A stretch of DNA of 64,000 nucleotides from Verrucomicrobiaceae bacterium (GTDB lineage Bacteria; Verrucomicrobiota; Verrucomicrobiia; Verrucomicrobiales; Akkermansiaceae), in NCBI GenBank assembly GCA_027491155.1, contig JAIXWR010000015.1:1-64000 (forward strand), given 5' to 3'. Positions 20,560 through 30,206 of the stretch are shown here, piece after piece. The stretch's first letter is position 1. Each line of letters starts with the position of its first letter. Position numbers and translations under genes: made by a program. The notes below the pieces were generated by a model. That model searched no databases and was not told the DNA's origin. It saw only the letters and a list, made by a program, of their open reading frames with translations.

Positions 20560-20777
20560 CGGACGGTCTCCGGCAGCCCCGTTTCACCCCCAACTCCGCA
20601 TCGCCCGCCGGCCTTCCCAGCAGCTCACCCCACAGGCCCTTCCTCAACAAATGGAAGAATCCTCGCCGGCAGCTGCTCCAAACCCAAATCCGCGGCGGGC
20701 ACCAAGGAACCGCTCTGCCGGTCCCAGACCGGTGCCCGCCCTTGCCCCGCACCCCGCCTTCCCCCATCGTCCGCCGC

Positions 20778-21380
20778 ATGGAACTCGACCTGCTCGGCAC
20801 CCACGCCGACCGCGCCTACCCGATCCTCGCCGGACTCGTCGTCCCGCGGCCGATCGCCTGGGTCACCACGCTCCATGAAAACGGCACGGTCAACGCCTCG
20901 CCCTTCTCCTTCTTCAACGTCTTCGGCGACGACCCGCCGCTCGTCATCTTCGCCCCCGGCGACCGCGACGACGGCACGCCGAAAGACAGCGCCCGCAACG
21001 CGAAACGCACCGGGGAATTCGTCGTCAACCTGGTCAGCCCCGATCTCGCCGAAGTCATGGTCCGCACCTCCGCCGCCCATCCGCCCGGCGTCAGCGAAAC
21101 CGAACACGAAGGCCTCGCCACCCTGCCCTCGTCGGTCGTCGCCCCGCCCCGCCTCGCCGCCGCGCCCGCCGCGCTGGAGTGCAAGGTCCACTCGATTCAG
21201 GAAATCGGCAGCAACCGCCTGATCCTCGGCATCGTCCACCGCGTCCACGTCCGCGACGAACTCATCGACCCCGCCACCCTCCGAATCCGCCAGGAGCACT
21301 ACCACCCCGTCGGCCGCATGGCCGTGCCCGATTGGTACTGCCGCACCGCCGATCTCTTCGAACTCCCGCGGCCCCGGTGA
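20778..21380 (+). CDS. Flavin reductase-like FMN-binding protein
   Basis: This 200-residue protein has the split-barrel flavin reductase fold: RPIAWVTTLHENGTVNASPFSFFNVFGDDPP at the FMN site (only part of the block is quoted by the family signature NxSPFSxF), GEFVVNLVS, and a central ECKV segment. Members reduce flavin with NAD(P)H or bind FMN for oxygenases. The stop TGA shares one base with the dus ATG (TGATG), so the two are co-translated. The substrate is unknown. Confidence 0.88.
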   Translation: MELDLLGTHADRAYPILAGLVVPRPIAWVTTLHENGTVNASPFSFFNVFGDDPPLVIFAPGDRDDGTPKDSARNAKRTGEFVVNLVSPDLAEVMVRTSAAHPPGVSETEHEGLATLPSSVVAPPRLAAAPAALECKVHSIQEIGSNRLILGIVHRVHVRDELIDPATLRIRQEHYHPVGRMAVPDWYCRTADLFELPRPR

Positions 21381-22408
21381 TGACGTCGCTGCTCCCCACC
21401 CACCGCCCGGCGCTTTACCTCGCGCCGATGCAGGACGTCACCGACCTGCCTTTCCTCAAGGTCGTCCACCCCCGCGGCGGGGCGGACGTCTATGTGACGG
21501 AGTATTTCCGCGTCCACCCCGAGTCCCGGCCGAACGCGTGGATCCTGCGCTCGATCGACGAGAACCCGACCGGCCGGCCGATCTTCGCCCAGATGATCGG
21601 CCAGGAGGTCGACGCGCTGGTCCGCACCGCGAAGGAGTTGTTAGAGCATCCGGTCGCCGGCATCGACCTCAACCTCGGCTGTCCCGCGCCCGTCGTCTGC
21701 CGCAAGGAAGCCGGCGGCGGCCTGCTGCGGAACCTGCCGAAGGTCGACCGCATCCTCGGCGCGCTGCGCGACGCCATCCCCGGCCGCTTCACCGTCAAGA
21801 CGCGCATCGGCTACCATCATCCCGACGAGTTCCCGCAGTTGTTGGAAATCTTCCGCAAGCACGCCATCGACGCCCTGGCGATCCACGGCCGCACCGTCGA
21901 GGAGCGCTACGGCACGCCCGTCCACCCGGATTGCGTGAAGCTCGCCGTCGACACCTTGCCCTGCCCGGTCATCGCGAACGGCAACGTGGTCGACGTCCCC
22001 ACCGGCCTCGCTTATCACCGCAAGACCGGTGCCGCCGGCCTGATGATCGGCCGCGGCGCGATCCGCAACCCGTGGCTCTTCGCCCAGCTCCGCGCCGCCT
22101 TTGAAGGCACGCCGCCGCCCGCGCCGACCTGCCGGGACCTGTTGGAGCATGTCCTGCTGCTCCACGACGAGCTCGCCGCCTCCGCCGCCCGCTTCGACGA
22201 GCTCGGCCACGTCCAGCGGATGAAAAAGACCATGGTCTTCGTCACCCAGGGCCACGATCCCGACTTCGAGTTCCGCATCCGCCGCGCGAAGACGCCCGAC
22301 GATTTCCACTCCGCCTGCCGCGACCACCTCGACCGCGACGACCCGCTGCCCCCCGCGCCGCAGGAGAATTCGCGTGTCTTCTGCGGCTTCGCGGACTTGC
22401 TGGCGTGA
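21380..22408 (+). CDS. dus: tRNA-dihydrouridine synthase
   Basis: Dus enzymes reduce uridines in the tRNA D-loop with FMN and NADPH. The 342-residue protein has YLAPMQDVTDLPF at the FMN site, the catalytic Cys in NLGCPAPVVCRKEAGGGLL, VKTRIGY, LAIHGRT and GAAGLMIGRGAIRNPWLF. It is nearest to the DusB/DusC-like bacterial group, but the exact position specificity cannot be read. It is translationally coupled to the upstream flavin reductase-like gene, which might supply reduced flavin. One Leu-Leu-Glu is written with the rare TTA codon inside TGTTAGA. Confidence 0.94.
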   Translation: MTSLLPTHRPALYLAPMQDVTDLPFLKVVHPRGGADVYVTEYFRVHPESRPNAWILRSIDENPTGRPIFAQMIGQEVDALVRTAKELLEHPVAGIDLNLGCPAPVVCRKEAGGGLLRNLPKVDRILGALRDAIPGRFTVKTRIGYHHPDEFPQLLEIFRKHAIDALAIHGRTVEERYGTPVHPDCVKLAVDTLPCPVIANGNVVDVPTGLAYHRKTGAAGLMIGRGAIRNPWLFAQLRAAFEGTPPPAPTCRDLLEHVLLLHDELAASAARFDELGHVQRMKKTMVFVTQGHDPDFEFRIRRAKTPDDFHSACRDHLDRDDPLPPAPQENSRVFCGFADLLA

Positions 22409-22421
22409 AAAGCCGGACGTT

Positions 22422-22739
22422 TCAGCGCCGGCAGGCACCGCGCAGCAGGATCAGCAGGAATCCGACCACGCCGACCCACTGGACGGTGGACTCGGGGCGG
22501 AACAAGGACTTCCCGGGATCAGCCGCCGGTTCGGCCGCCACCGGCGCGGGCGGGCTCCCGGCTTGAGCCGCGGCCGGCGCCAGCGAAGCGCTCGCCACCA
22601 CCGCGGCACCCAGGATCGCCGCAAGGCATCGCCGGCCCCGGAGGACTCCCGGCCCGGCACCGCCGCCGGATCCTGACAAGCCGAGTCCCCGGGAAAGCCG
22701 GTCATGAGCGCGTCCGACGGGAGGGGATCCAACGGGCAT
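22422..22739 (-). CDS. Hypothetical small secreted protein with C-terminal anchor
   Basis: This 105-residue frame contains a signal-peptide-like stretch (RRCLAAILGAAVVASASLAP, then AAAQA), a Pro/Ala linker, and a C-terminal hydrophobic segment VQWVGVVGFLLILL ending RGACRR. The hydrophobic end followed by Arg resembles sorting anchors of the PEP-CTERM type, but the PEP motif is absent. The start is uncertain (22739 or 22769); both leave a long N-region. No family recognised. Confidence 0.42.
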   Translation of the reverse strand: MPVGSPPVGRAHDRLSRGLGLSGSGGGAGPGVLRGRRCLAAILGAAVVASASLAPAAAQAGSPPAPVAAEPAADPGKSLFRPESTVQWVGVVGFLLILLRGACRR

Positions 22740-22955
22740 GGCTTTCACGGAGGTCAGGCTCTTCGTCATCGACGAGGTCCGGCGGCGGGGCGGGGCGGGG
22801 AAGCTCCCGGAACCCGGCCAGGCAACGCCTGACCGGGTGATAGGCTGGGGGGGATGGACCACAACATCAACTACCCGCTTTGCCGCGGATCGTGACAACA
22901 TTCCCCCAACTTTTTCGCGGCGACGGTCCGCCGCCGCGCACGCCGGCACTCCACC

Positions 22956-23900
22956 TCACTTCCAGCGGAAAAACCGGCGCGGAGCGTCGAGCGGGAACAC
23001 CCGAACCAGACGCCCGGCGCTCAAGGAGACCGAAGCCGGCACGGCCGTGGTCCAATCCACCGGCGCCGCGAGCGCGGTGGCGGTCTGCAAGTCGCCGGCC
23101 AGCGACCGGTGGAAATCAGAGGAAAGCTCGATGGTGCCTGCCAGGCTGCCGGGACCGATGGCCAGCGGCGGCGGCGTGCCGTTCCAGGCGAGGAAATTGT
23201 CGAAGGCGGCTTCGGCCGGTGCCAGCCGGTCGGTCAGGATCATCATCCCGGTGCGGCCGCTGGTGAACAGCGCGTTCGTGCCGATCCGCTGGGCCACCGG
23301 CGGGGCACCCGGCTGGCTCAGATCGTAAACCCGGGCGGTGTGAACGCTGCCGAAGCTCGCCAGCACCAGGCGGTAATCTCGGTTCGGATCCAGCTCGAAT
23401 TCATCATACCCGTCGAGGGAGAGGAACACGCCCTGGTTCTCGATGACGCCGTTCACCTGCAGCCGGCCCAGCCTTCCGCCGGTCTGGCTGTTGGGATCGC
23501 TGCCCGGTCCCATGTCGAGGATGCTGGCGGAATAGCCGGCCACGCCGTCCGGACCGCCGAGCGGCTGCACCCGGGTGAAGACCCCGATGAAAGTGCCGTC
23601 GTTGTTGCGGTTGGTGGTCAGAGCCCAGTCGGTGATGTCCACCGAGGCCACGCAATCGGTGAAGATTTCCGGCGCGAACAACCCGGCGCGCGCACCGCCG
23701 ACGGTGGTGAAAAGCGCCGGTGCCGGTGCCGGCGCCGAAATCCGGCACGTCGCCCCGTCGAAGGTGAACGTCGCCCCAGCCCCGACCGCGGAGAGCGGGT
23801 TGTGACGCGACCATTCGGGCGGTGCCGCGGTGTCGAAGGACGATTCGTCGTCGGCAAACAGGGGCAAGAGAAAGAGTCCGGCAAGCAGTAGATTACGCAT
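22956..23900 (-). CDS. Hypothetical secreted beta-sandwich protein
   Basis: This 314-residue protein has a signal peptide (MRNLLLAGLFLLPLFA) and a mature domain with a LamG/concanavalin-like pattern: TFDGATCRISAPAP, VDITDWALTTNRNNDGTFIG, GYDEFELDPNRDYRLVLASFG and FDNFLAWNG. Such domains bind carbohydrate or other extracellular ligands. It follows the kinase gene on the same strand after a 28-base gap, so it may be the last gene of the sigma/kinase unit. The function is not recognised. Confidence 0.75.
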   Translation of the reverse strand: MRNLLLAGLFLLPLFADDESSFDTAAPPEWSRHNPLSAVGAGATFTFDGATCRISAPAPAPALFTTVGGARAGLFAPEIFTDCVASVDITDWALTTNRNNDGTFIGVFTRVQPLGGPDGVAGYSASILDMGPGSDPNSQTGGRLGRLQVNGVIENQGVFLSLDGYDEFELDPNRDYRLVLASFGSVHTARVYDLSQPGAPPVAQRIGTNALFTSGRTGMMILTDRLAPAEAAFDNFLAWNGTPPPLAIGPGSLAGTIELSSDFHRSLAGDLQTATALAAPVDWTTAVPASVSLSAGRLVRVFPLDAPRRFFRWK

Positions 23901-23928
23901 GATGGGATGGGTAGGTTGAAAGCGATTC

Positions 23929-26376
23929 CTAGTATTTGAATTTCACACAACGCCAGCCGGCGGCGGTCGGGATCAGATCAACCCGTATCCTGAGTGCTGG
24001 CTCCGGACTTGGCACGTCGAAAGGAAGGTCGATGCGGATTCGTCCGCCCGGGCAGGTTCCCGCGACCGTCGGCGGCAGGAACCCGAGACCCGCGGGAGAT
24101 CCCCTCAACAAGGCGGTCACACGTTCGCGTTGTTCGTCGAGACGACGGACCCAGCCGGATCCCGTCCCTTCCGGATGCCCGCCGCGGACCTCGCAAAAGA
24201 CGCTCCGCGGGTCTCCGCCGGCAGCCAGCCCGGACAGCGCTTCCAGCCATCCTTCCACCGCCGCCGCATCCGCCGGCTGCCGCTCGGTGCGGTACATCGG
24301 CGTGCGGGTCAGTTCCTCCCGGCGGATCGCGGTGTTTCCTTCGGTGGTCACGATCCCGGACAGCTCCAGCAGCAGGTCGTCCGCCCCGCACCCGCCGGAG
24401 CGGCCGTCGAAAGCCTCCACCGCCCGCACCCGCACGGTGAAGGTCCCGTCCGCCCGGTTCCACGATTGCTCGTAGCCGGTCACCTCGAGCTCCCGCGCCG
24501 CGAAATCCGGCCGCGAAGCTTCCCGCAGGCGCGGGATCTCTTCCCGCGGCACCGGCCCCTGGCCGCGGTAGTCGACCGTCCCGTCGTAGTAGCCCGTCCA
24601 AGGTCCACCCGCCGGCAGCGGCGGAGGAGTCTCGCGGCGGCCGACGATGAAATCCGCGAAATCCCGGAGATGCGCGGTCATGTGCGCCTCGACCACCCAG
24701 TCGTCCGCGGGGACGCCCTTCCGCCGCTTGCCCACCTCGGCCGAAACCGCGCTTCCCAGAAGCATCAGCAGACCGAACGATCCCGCCGCGGCGACGATGC
24801 TGCGCTTTCTCCACCGCCAGCGCCATCCGGCCAGGACCGCCGTCCAGGCGGTGACCAGCAGGGCCGTCACGAGGATGGCCGCCGCCGTGCCCATCAGCAG
24901 CGGGACCACCAGCGGCACGAAGGAAATCCGGTCCACCGGCCGCGCGAGGCCGTGGGCGGGAGGGCCGAAGCTTTCCCACAGCCAGTAGCCCTCCGCCACC
25001 GGGCGCGACCAGGGACTGACGATCTCGTGATCGCCCGTCGAGGTCACCGCCAGCCCGTGGGCCCACGGCGGGTCGTCCGGCCGCAGCCAGCTCAGGCTGC
25101 TGGCCAGGAAACAGCCGAGCATTTCGAGCGCGGGCAGCAGCAGGAAGGCGACCTGCGCGACGGCGACGAGCACGGCCGCCAGGCGGCGGTTCCCGAGCGA
25201 AAGCCCGAACGGCGAAGGCAGGGCCTCCCGCAGCGGAATGTGCCGGAACCGGTAGAGTCGCGCCAGTTGCCACAGGGCCAGCGGCAGTGCAGCCATCAAA
25301 AGGAAAAACAAGGCCTGGAAGCCGCCGGTGAGCGGCCCGTGGCCACCGGTCAGGTCGAAGGGCAGGTCCAGCTTCGATTTCTGCAAGCGCAGGTTGGTCG
25401 AAATCCCCGCCACCAGCACCAGCAGCCCGATCACCGACCAGAGGCCGTCGGCGACGCGGACCGGGACGGTGACCAGCGGCGATCCCGCAAAACGCGGCGG
25501 GCTGGCGACGACCTCCTCCAGGGCGGCGGCCATCGCCCGGACATCCGGCCAGCGCCGTGCGGGATCGGGATCCATCGCACGGGCGATGATGCGGTCCACC
25601 CTCACGTCCACCCCCGGGCGGCTCGATGCCGGCTTCCAGGCCCCGCGCGGCGGGCTGCCGGTCAGCATTTCGTGAAGCATCACGCCCAGCGCGAAGATGT
25701 CGCCCGCCGGTCCCGGCACGTGGTCCTTGCGGTAGGCTTCCGGCGGCAGGTATTCCGCGGTGCCGGCGAGCTGCCCGGCCCGCGTCAGCGAAAGCTGGTG
25801 GACGCGGCGGTGAACCGGCCGGGCCAGCCCGAAATCGGCCACCTTCATCGTGCCGCAGGGGCTGATCAGCACGTTCGACGGCTTCAGGTCCCGGTGCAGC
25901 AGCCCGGCGTCGTGGGCGCAGGCGACTCCGGCGGCGATTCCGCGGAACGCGTAGTAGGCATGGGCCGGGGCCAGCCCGCCTTCCGGGATCTCCTGCATCA
26001 GCGCCGGGCCGTCGATGAATTCCATCGCGAGATAGACGCCCCCCGCATCGGGTCCTTCGCCCGGCACGCCGGTCTCCAGCAGCCGCACGATGTTCGGATG
26101 GTCGAGCGCCCGCAGGCACTCCGCCTCGGCCTCGATCCGCTCCACCGTTTCAGGGTCTTCCGGGGAAGCGGTCTTGATCGCGGCCTCGACGCCGTCGCTT
26201 TCCCGCACCGCATGCCAGACGATCCCCGATCCGCCCGCGCCCGCCACCCCCAGCACCCGCCATCCCGGCAGGCTCGGCCGGGCGGGAGGCAGGTCGTCGC
26301 CCAACACGCCGAACATCAGGTCCGGATCCAAGCCGCGGAGTCGCGGCGAACCGGGATGGGAGGAATCGGCATTCAC
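23929..26376 (-). CDS. Membrane Ser/Thr protein kinase with extracytoplasmic C-terminal domain
   Basis: This 815-residue protein has an N-terminal eukaryotic-type kinase domain: glycine loop GVAGAGGSGIVW, K68 in EAAIK, HRDLKPSN at 161-168 and DFG at 181-183, so it should be active. About five membrane helices follow (from VADGLWSVIGLLVLVAGIST to SIVAAAGSFGLLMLLG). The C-terminal part, with YYDGTVDYRGQGPVPREEI, resembles an NTF2-like ligand-binding fold. It lies 48 bases after the ECF sigma gene, the kinase-sigma pairing seen in PVC bacteria, and presumably signals envelope conditions to it. Confidence 0.9.
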   Translation of the reverse strand: MNADSSHPGSPRLRGLDPDLMFGVLGDDLPPARPSLPGWRVLGVAGAGGSGIVWHAVRESDGVEAAIKTASPEDPETVERIEAEAECLRALDHPNIVRLLETGVPGEGPDAGGVYLAMEFIDGPALMQEIPEGGLAPAHAYYAFRGIAAGVACAHDAGLLHRDLKPSNVLISPCGTMKVADFGLARPVHRRVHQLSLTRAGQLAGTAEYLPPEAYRKDHVPGPAGDIFALGVMLHEMLTGSPPRGAWKPASSRPGVDVRVDRIIARAMDPDPARRWPDVRAMAAALEEVVASPPRFAGSPLVTVPVRVADGLWSVIGLLVLVAGISTNLRLQKSKLDLPFDLTGGHGPLTGGFQALFFLLMAALPLALWQLARLYRFRHIPLREALPSPFGLSLGNRRLAAVLVAVAQVAFLLLPALEMLGCFLASSLSWLRPDDPPWAHGLAVTSTGDHEIVSPWSRPVAEGYWLWESFGPPAHGLARPVDRISFVPLVVPLLMGTAAAILVTALLVTAWTAVLAGWRWRWRKRSIVAAAGSFGLLMLLGSAVSAEVGKRRKGVPADDWVVEAHMTAHLRDFADFIVGRRETPPPLPAGGPWTGYYDGTVDYRGQGPVPREEIPRLREASRPDFAARELEVTGYEQSWNRADGTFTVRVRAVEAFDGRSGGCGADDLLLELSGIVTTEGNTAIRREELTRTPMYRTERQPADAAAVEGWLEALSGLAAGGDPRSVFCEVRGGHPEGTGSGWVRRLDEQRERVTALLRGSPAGLGFLPPTVAGTCPGGRIRIDLPFDVPSPEPALRIRVDLIPTAAGWRCVKFKY

Positions 26377-26424
26377 GGCGTCATCGGATGAACTCCATGG
26401 ACAGGTTTTTGTGACCGGCCGGCT

Positions 26425-27162
26425 TCATCCGCCGAGCAAGTCCCGAAGTTCCTCCGCCAGCCGGGCTTCCGACGTGATGCCGAGCTTCTCCCCGGCGACA
26501 TCGAGCAACAAGCGCCGGTAGCGGAGCCGGAACCGCAACGAAGCCTGGCGCAGCGCCGGGCCGCTCATGCCAAGCCGCGCGGCGACTTCCTCGTAGCTCT
26601 CCTCGGCGAAGGGACGTTCGAGCGCGGGGAGCAGCGCCTTGAACAACTCGCCGCGCCCGCTCGACTGGAAATGCGCCTCGAGCCGCGACAGCGCCTCGTC
26701 CATCAGGCTGAGTGCCCACGCCCGGGTGTAGGCGCGCGCCGGATCCTCGATCCCTCCGGCGTCCTCGCGGTAGAAACGTTCCATTTCCACCAGGTCGATC
26801 CCGACATGCGGTGCCCCGCCGCCGCGCTTGAGCCGCATCGCCCGGGCATTCCGGCTCGAAAGGTGGTTGCTGAAACCGGTCAGCAGCCACGAACGGAACT
26901 TGCCGCGCGAGGGATCCGCCTGGGACAGCAGACCGGTCCCGCAGATCTTGCCGAGGAACTCCTGCACCGCGTCCGCCGCGTCCTCAGGCGAGCACTCCTT
27001 GCGACGGGCCCAGACATACAGCGGATACCAGCAGGAGGCCGCCAGATCCTCCATCGGCCCGCCTCCGGCGCAGGCGCGTCGCACCAGACTCCAGCGGGTG
27101 GTGCGCAGCAGCGGTCCGGACAATTCTCGACGTTCCCTCATTCCCCCAAGCTCCAGCGTCAT
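26425..27162 (-). CDS. ECF-type RNA polymerase sigma factor
   Basis: This 245-residue protein has a region 2-like segment (DAVQEFLGKICGTGLLSQAD, GKFRSWLLTGFSNHL) and a region 4-like helix-turn-helix (YEEVAARLGMSGPALRQASLRFRLRYRRLL). It matches the ECF-related sigma group of PVC bacteria encoded beside Ser/Thr kinases. The next gene is a membrane kinase, and no anti-sigma factor is present, so phosphorylation is the likely control. A TATTCT/TATCGC-like A+T patch lies upstream but no clear promoter. Confidence 0.87.
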   Translation of the reverse strand: MTLELGGMRERRELSGPLLRTTRWSLVRRACAGGGPMEDLAASCWYPLYVWARRKECSPEDAADAVQEFLGKICGTGLLSQADPSRGKFRSWLLTGFSNHLSSRNARAMRLKRGGGAPHVGIDLVEMERFYREDAGGIEDPARAYTRAWALSLMDEALSRLEAHFQSSGRGELFKALLPALERPFAEESYEEVAARLGMSGPALRQASLRFRLRYRRLLLDVAGEKLGITSEARLAEELRDLLGG

Positions 27163-27236
27163 GAAGCCGGAAACGTGCCCGGGTGGCGATAGAATAAAAC
27201 CTCACGCCCTCCGTGAACGGCCCCGCGGCGGGGATT

Positions 27237-27884
27237 TCAAGGCTCCACGATCAGCTCGTCGCCCGCCTGCGGCTTCAATTCCGGGAACTGGGACACCGCG
27301 TTCGCGATCGCTCCCTCCGCCGTGACCTCGGACACCTTGAGCCGGCCGAGAATCCCGGAATTCCGGCGCACGCAAATCACCGCGCCCGCTTTCAAGGAGG
27401 GGTCCTTCACCTCGATCGTCGCGAAGGCTCCGAGCTGGGGATCCTCGACCCACTCGGTGATCTTCGCCACCGCCGGAGCGGCGGCGATCTTCTTCGCCCG
27501 CTCGTCCATCCCCGGCAGTGCCGGGACCGTCTCGTCCACCGGCTGCGGAGGAAGGGCTGCCGGCGGCGGCAATGCGGCGGGCGGTGCGGCGACTTCCGGG
27601 ATCACCTCCATCGGCGGGACCGCCGGAACCGGTGCCGGGCTCGCCGCCACGGCCGGAGCAGTATAGGGTGCGGCCGTTCCCGAGACCTCGCCCAGCAGCA
27701 GGCGCTCCCGCTCCAGCTTCAGCCGCTCGCGCTCGACCCGGATCTGGTCGATCTGCCGCTGCACTTCGGCCAGTTCGTCCTTCGGCGTTTCCTTCCGGTC
27801 CTGTTGGAAGCCCTTCCACGACATCGCCAGCGCGCCGAGCAGCAGCGCCACGGTGAGGCTGAGCAGAATCTTGATCGTGTCCAT
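27237..27884 (-). CDS. Hypothetical membrane-anchored coiled-coil protein
   Basis: This 215-residue protein has an N-terminal membrane helix (IKILLSLTVALLLGALAMSW), a charged coiled coil (DELAEVQRQIDQIRVERERL), a long Pro/Ala linker, and a C-terminal globular domain (KAGAVICVRRNSGILGRLKV, QAGDELIVEP). The C-terminal pattern is like small beta domains that follow coiled coils in envelope proteins such as MreC, but I do not claim homology. The start at 27884 gives the membrane helix directly; a good promoter ends six bases upstream. Confidence 0.78.
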   Translation of the reverse strand: MDTIKILLSLTVALLLGALAMSWKGFQQDRKETPKDELAEVQRQIDQIRVERERLKLERERLLLGEVSGTAAPYTAPAVAASPAPVPAVPPMEVIPEVAAPPAALPPPAALPPQPVDETVPALPGMDERAKKIAAAPAVAKITEWVEDPQLGAFATIEVKDPSLKAGAVICVRRNSGILGRLKVSEVTAEGAIANAVSQFPELKPQAGDELIVEP

Positions 27885-27890
27885 GCCGCA

Positions 27891-27919
27891 AGGCTGTCGC
27901 GGCCCCGGGGGAAAGTCAA
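27891..27919 (-). promoter_or_regulatory. Housekeeping promoter, TTGACT-N17-CAGCCT
   Basis: The minus strand carries TTGACT and CAGCCT 17 bases apart, with the ATG at 27884 six bases after the -10 box. The spacing predicts a transcript starting at the start codon. Confidence 0.5.
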
Positions 27920-28011
27920 CGGACCGCTCGCTCGCAGCCGGGATGGCAGTTGCCGAACGAGCCGGACCCGCTCTCCACTTGCAGCGCACCCGGTAGCTTT
28001 GCCGGAGACGG

Positions 28012-30189
28012 CTATTGCGGACCGCCGAGGTGCTGGCGGAAGAAGTCCGCGCGGCGGCGCTGGGCGTAGCGCTCCTCGCCCGCACCGTGGTTGCGGCCGG
28101 TCATGGGGAGGAACTCGAAGTCCTTGTCGGCGGCGATGAGCGCGTGGATGACCTGATACGTGGACGAGGGATCGACGTTGGTATCCACCTCGCCCACCGT
28201 CAGCAGCAGCGCGCCTTTCAGGTTCTTCGCGTGGGTGACGTTGGAGTTGTCCGCATACTCGGGCCCGACCGGCCAGTCCATCCACTGCTCGTTCCACCAG
28301 ATCTTGTCCATGCGGTTGTCATGGCAGCCGCAGTCGGCGGCGGCGGCCTTGTAGAAATCGCCGTGGAAGAGCAGCGCGCCGAGGGCGTTCTGCCCGCCGG
28401 CCGATCCGCCGAAGATGCCGACGCGATCGAGGTCCATCTGCGGCCACTTTTTCGCCGCCTCCTTCATCCACGCGATGCGGTCGGGCAGGCCGGCGTCCTT
28501 GAGGTTCTTGTAGCAGAAATGATGGAACTTCCGGCTGCGGTTGGCGGTGCCCTTGCCGTCGATCTGCACGACGATGAAACCGTGCACGGCGATCTCGTGC
28601 TTCGGCACCATCCAGGGGTTCCAGGCCTTCGGGACGAAGGAATCCTGCGGGCCGGCGTAGATGTTCTCGATCACCGGGTACTTCTTGGCGGGATCGAAGT
28701 CGGGCGGCAGGCAGACGATGCCGTGGATGTCGAATTCCCCGTCGCGGTCCTTGGCCACGAAGGGCTCCGGCAGCGGCCAGCCGGTGGCACGGAGCTTCGA
28801 GTCGTCGGCCTCCGCCAGCACGGCGAGCAGCTTGCCGTCGTCCCAGCGCCGCAGCTCGGTGACCGGCGCCTTGTTCACCCGCGACCAACGGCAGGTGTAG
28901 TACTTCCCGCCTGGCGAGCGCTCGAACTTGTCGTGGGTGCCGTCCGACTGCGTGAGCGGCACCAGCTTGCCGGTGTCGAGCGAGACCCGGGCGTAGTGGA
29001 TGTAATACGGATCCTGTCCCTGGTAGCAGCCGGAGATCCGGAGCAGCACCTCGCGCTTGGTCTCGTCGACCCGGACGACCTCGCGAACCACCCACTCGCC
29101 CTTGGTGAGCTGGCGCTTCACCGACCCGTCGCGGCCGTCGAGGAGGTAGAGGTGCTTCCAGCCGTCGCGCTCGGACATCCAGAGGATCTCCGCGCCGTCG
29201 CCGAGGTCGCGGCGGAAAGAGTGGCCGTAGACGAAGACGAAGGTGTCGCTTTCCTCGCGGACCAGCACGCGCTGGGTGCGGGCGGAGCTGTCGATTTCGA
29301 TGACGTTGTGCTTGCCGAAGCCGCGCTCGATGAACTCGAAGGTCAGCCGCCGCGAGTCGCCGCGCCACCGGAGCTGGCGGCATTCGAAGGGGTTCTCGAT
29401 CAGCTTGGGATCGGCCGGGAGCGGCTCGCCCGGGCCGGTGAAAAAGACCCAGGGCGCGCGGGTGTCGATGACGTCGCCGGGCTTCGGGTAGCGCTGGTTG
29501 AAGTATTTCGGCTGGAGCTGGTCCTTGGGGGAGGACTCGATGTAGTGGACGATCCTTTCCTCGGCGTCTTTCTCCTTCCACAGCGCGAAGCGCGAGGAAT
29601 CGGGCGCCCACACCGGCTCCCCGCGGAAGTCGCCGGCGTCGTCGCCGCGGGCGAGTTCGCGCTGCCGGTTTTCCTTCGTGTCCTTGAGGATCACGGCGCG
29701 CTCCGCGAGGGCGACTTCCCATCGTCCGTCGGGGGAACGCCACGAGACATGCTGCGGCGGGCCCTCCTGCCCGCGGCGGCCTCGGGGCCGGCGTTCGTCG
29801 CCGCGCGGGGCGGGGCCCGGCGGCTCGGCCTCGATGAGCTTTTCGCCGTCGGCCTTGCGCCAGCCGCCGTCGGTCAGCAGGTGGATCCCGCCTTTCTCGG
29901 CGGCGCGGAATTCCTTGAAGGGCGGGTTGCCCGGCACGGCCGCCGCGGCCTCGCCACGGGCGGGGTCGATCTTCATCAGCCGCTTGCCCTCCGGCGTGTC
30001 GAGCGAGAACAGGAGCAGCGAATCGTCGGGCGCCCAGGAAAGCGCGGGTGCCTCGTTCAGGACCGGCGTCCTCGCCACGCCGAACCAGCGGCCGGTGAGT
30101 TCGTTGAACGGGGCCAGGTTGCCGTGGTCGGCCCGGGCGGTCGCGATGCAGAGACTGGCGAGCAGGACTGGACGGAGGAGCGGGGTCAT
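28012..30189 (-). CDS. S9 family prolyl oligopeptidase (DPP IV-like)
   Basis: This 725-residue secreted peptidase has a signal peptide (LLRPVLLASLCIATARA), an N-terminal beta-propeller (ALSWAPDDSLLLFSLDTPEG, VSWRSPDGRWEVALAERAVI) and a C-terminal alpha/beta hydrolase. The nucleophile elbow reads GIFGGSAGGQ rather than the usual GxSYGG of DPP IV; the acid lies in GEVDTNVDPS and the His in GRNHGAGEE. It likely trims dipeptides from peptides in the periplasm. A lipoprotein gene diverges 17 bases away, so the two share a promoter region. Confidence 0.9.
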   Translation of the reverse strand: MTPLLRPVLLASLCIATARADHGNLAPFNELTGRWFGVARTPVLNEAPALSWAPDDSLLLFSLDTPEGKRLMKIDPARGEAAAAVPGNPPFKEFRAAEKGGIHLLTDGGWRKADGEKLIEAEPPGPAPRGDERRPRGRRGQEGPPQHVSWRSPDGRWEVALAERAVILKDTKENRQRELARGDDAGDFRGEPVWAPDSSRFALWKEKDAEERIVHYIESSPKDQLQPKYFNQRYPKPGDVIDTRAPWVFFTGPGEPLPADPKLIENPFECRQLRWRGDSRRLTFEFIERGFGKHNVIEIDSSARTQRVLVREESDTFVFVYGHSFRRDLGDGAEILWMSERDGWKHLYLLDGRDGSVKRQLTKGEWVVREVVRVDETKREVLLRISGCYQGQDPYYIHYARVSLDTGKLVPLTQSDGTHDKFERSPGGKYYTCRWSRVNKAPVTELRRWDDGKLLAVLAEADDSKLRATGWPLPEPFVAKDRDGEFDIHGIVCLPPDFDPAKKYPVIENIYAGPQDSFVPKAWNPWMVPKHEIAVHGFIVVQIDGKGTANRSRKFHHFCYKNLKDAGLPDRIAWMKEAAKKWPQMDLDRVGIFGGSAGGQNALGALLFHGDFYKAAAADCGCHDNRMDKIWWNEQWMDWPVGPEYADNSNVTHAKNLKGALLLTVGEVDTNVDPSSTYQVIHALIAADKDFEFLPMTGRNHGAGEERYAQRRRADFFRQHLGGPQ

Positions 30190-30206
30190 CTTATGGCTGG
30201 TGAACG

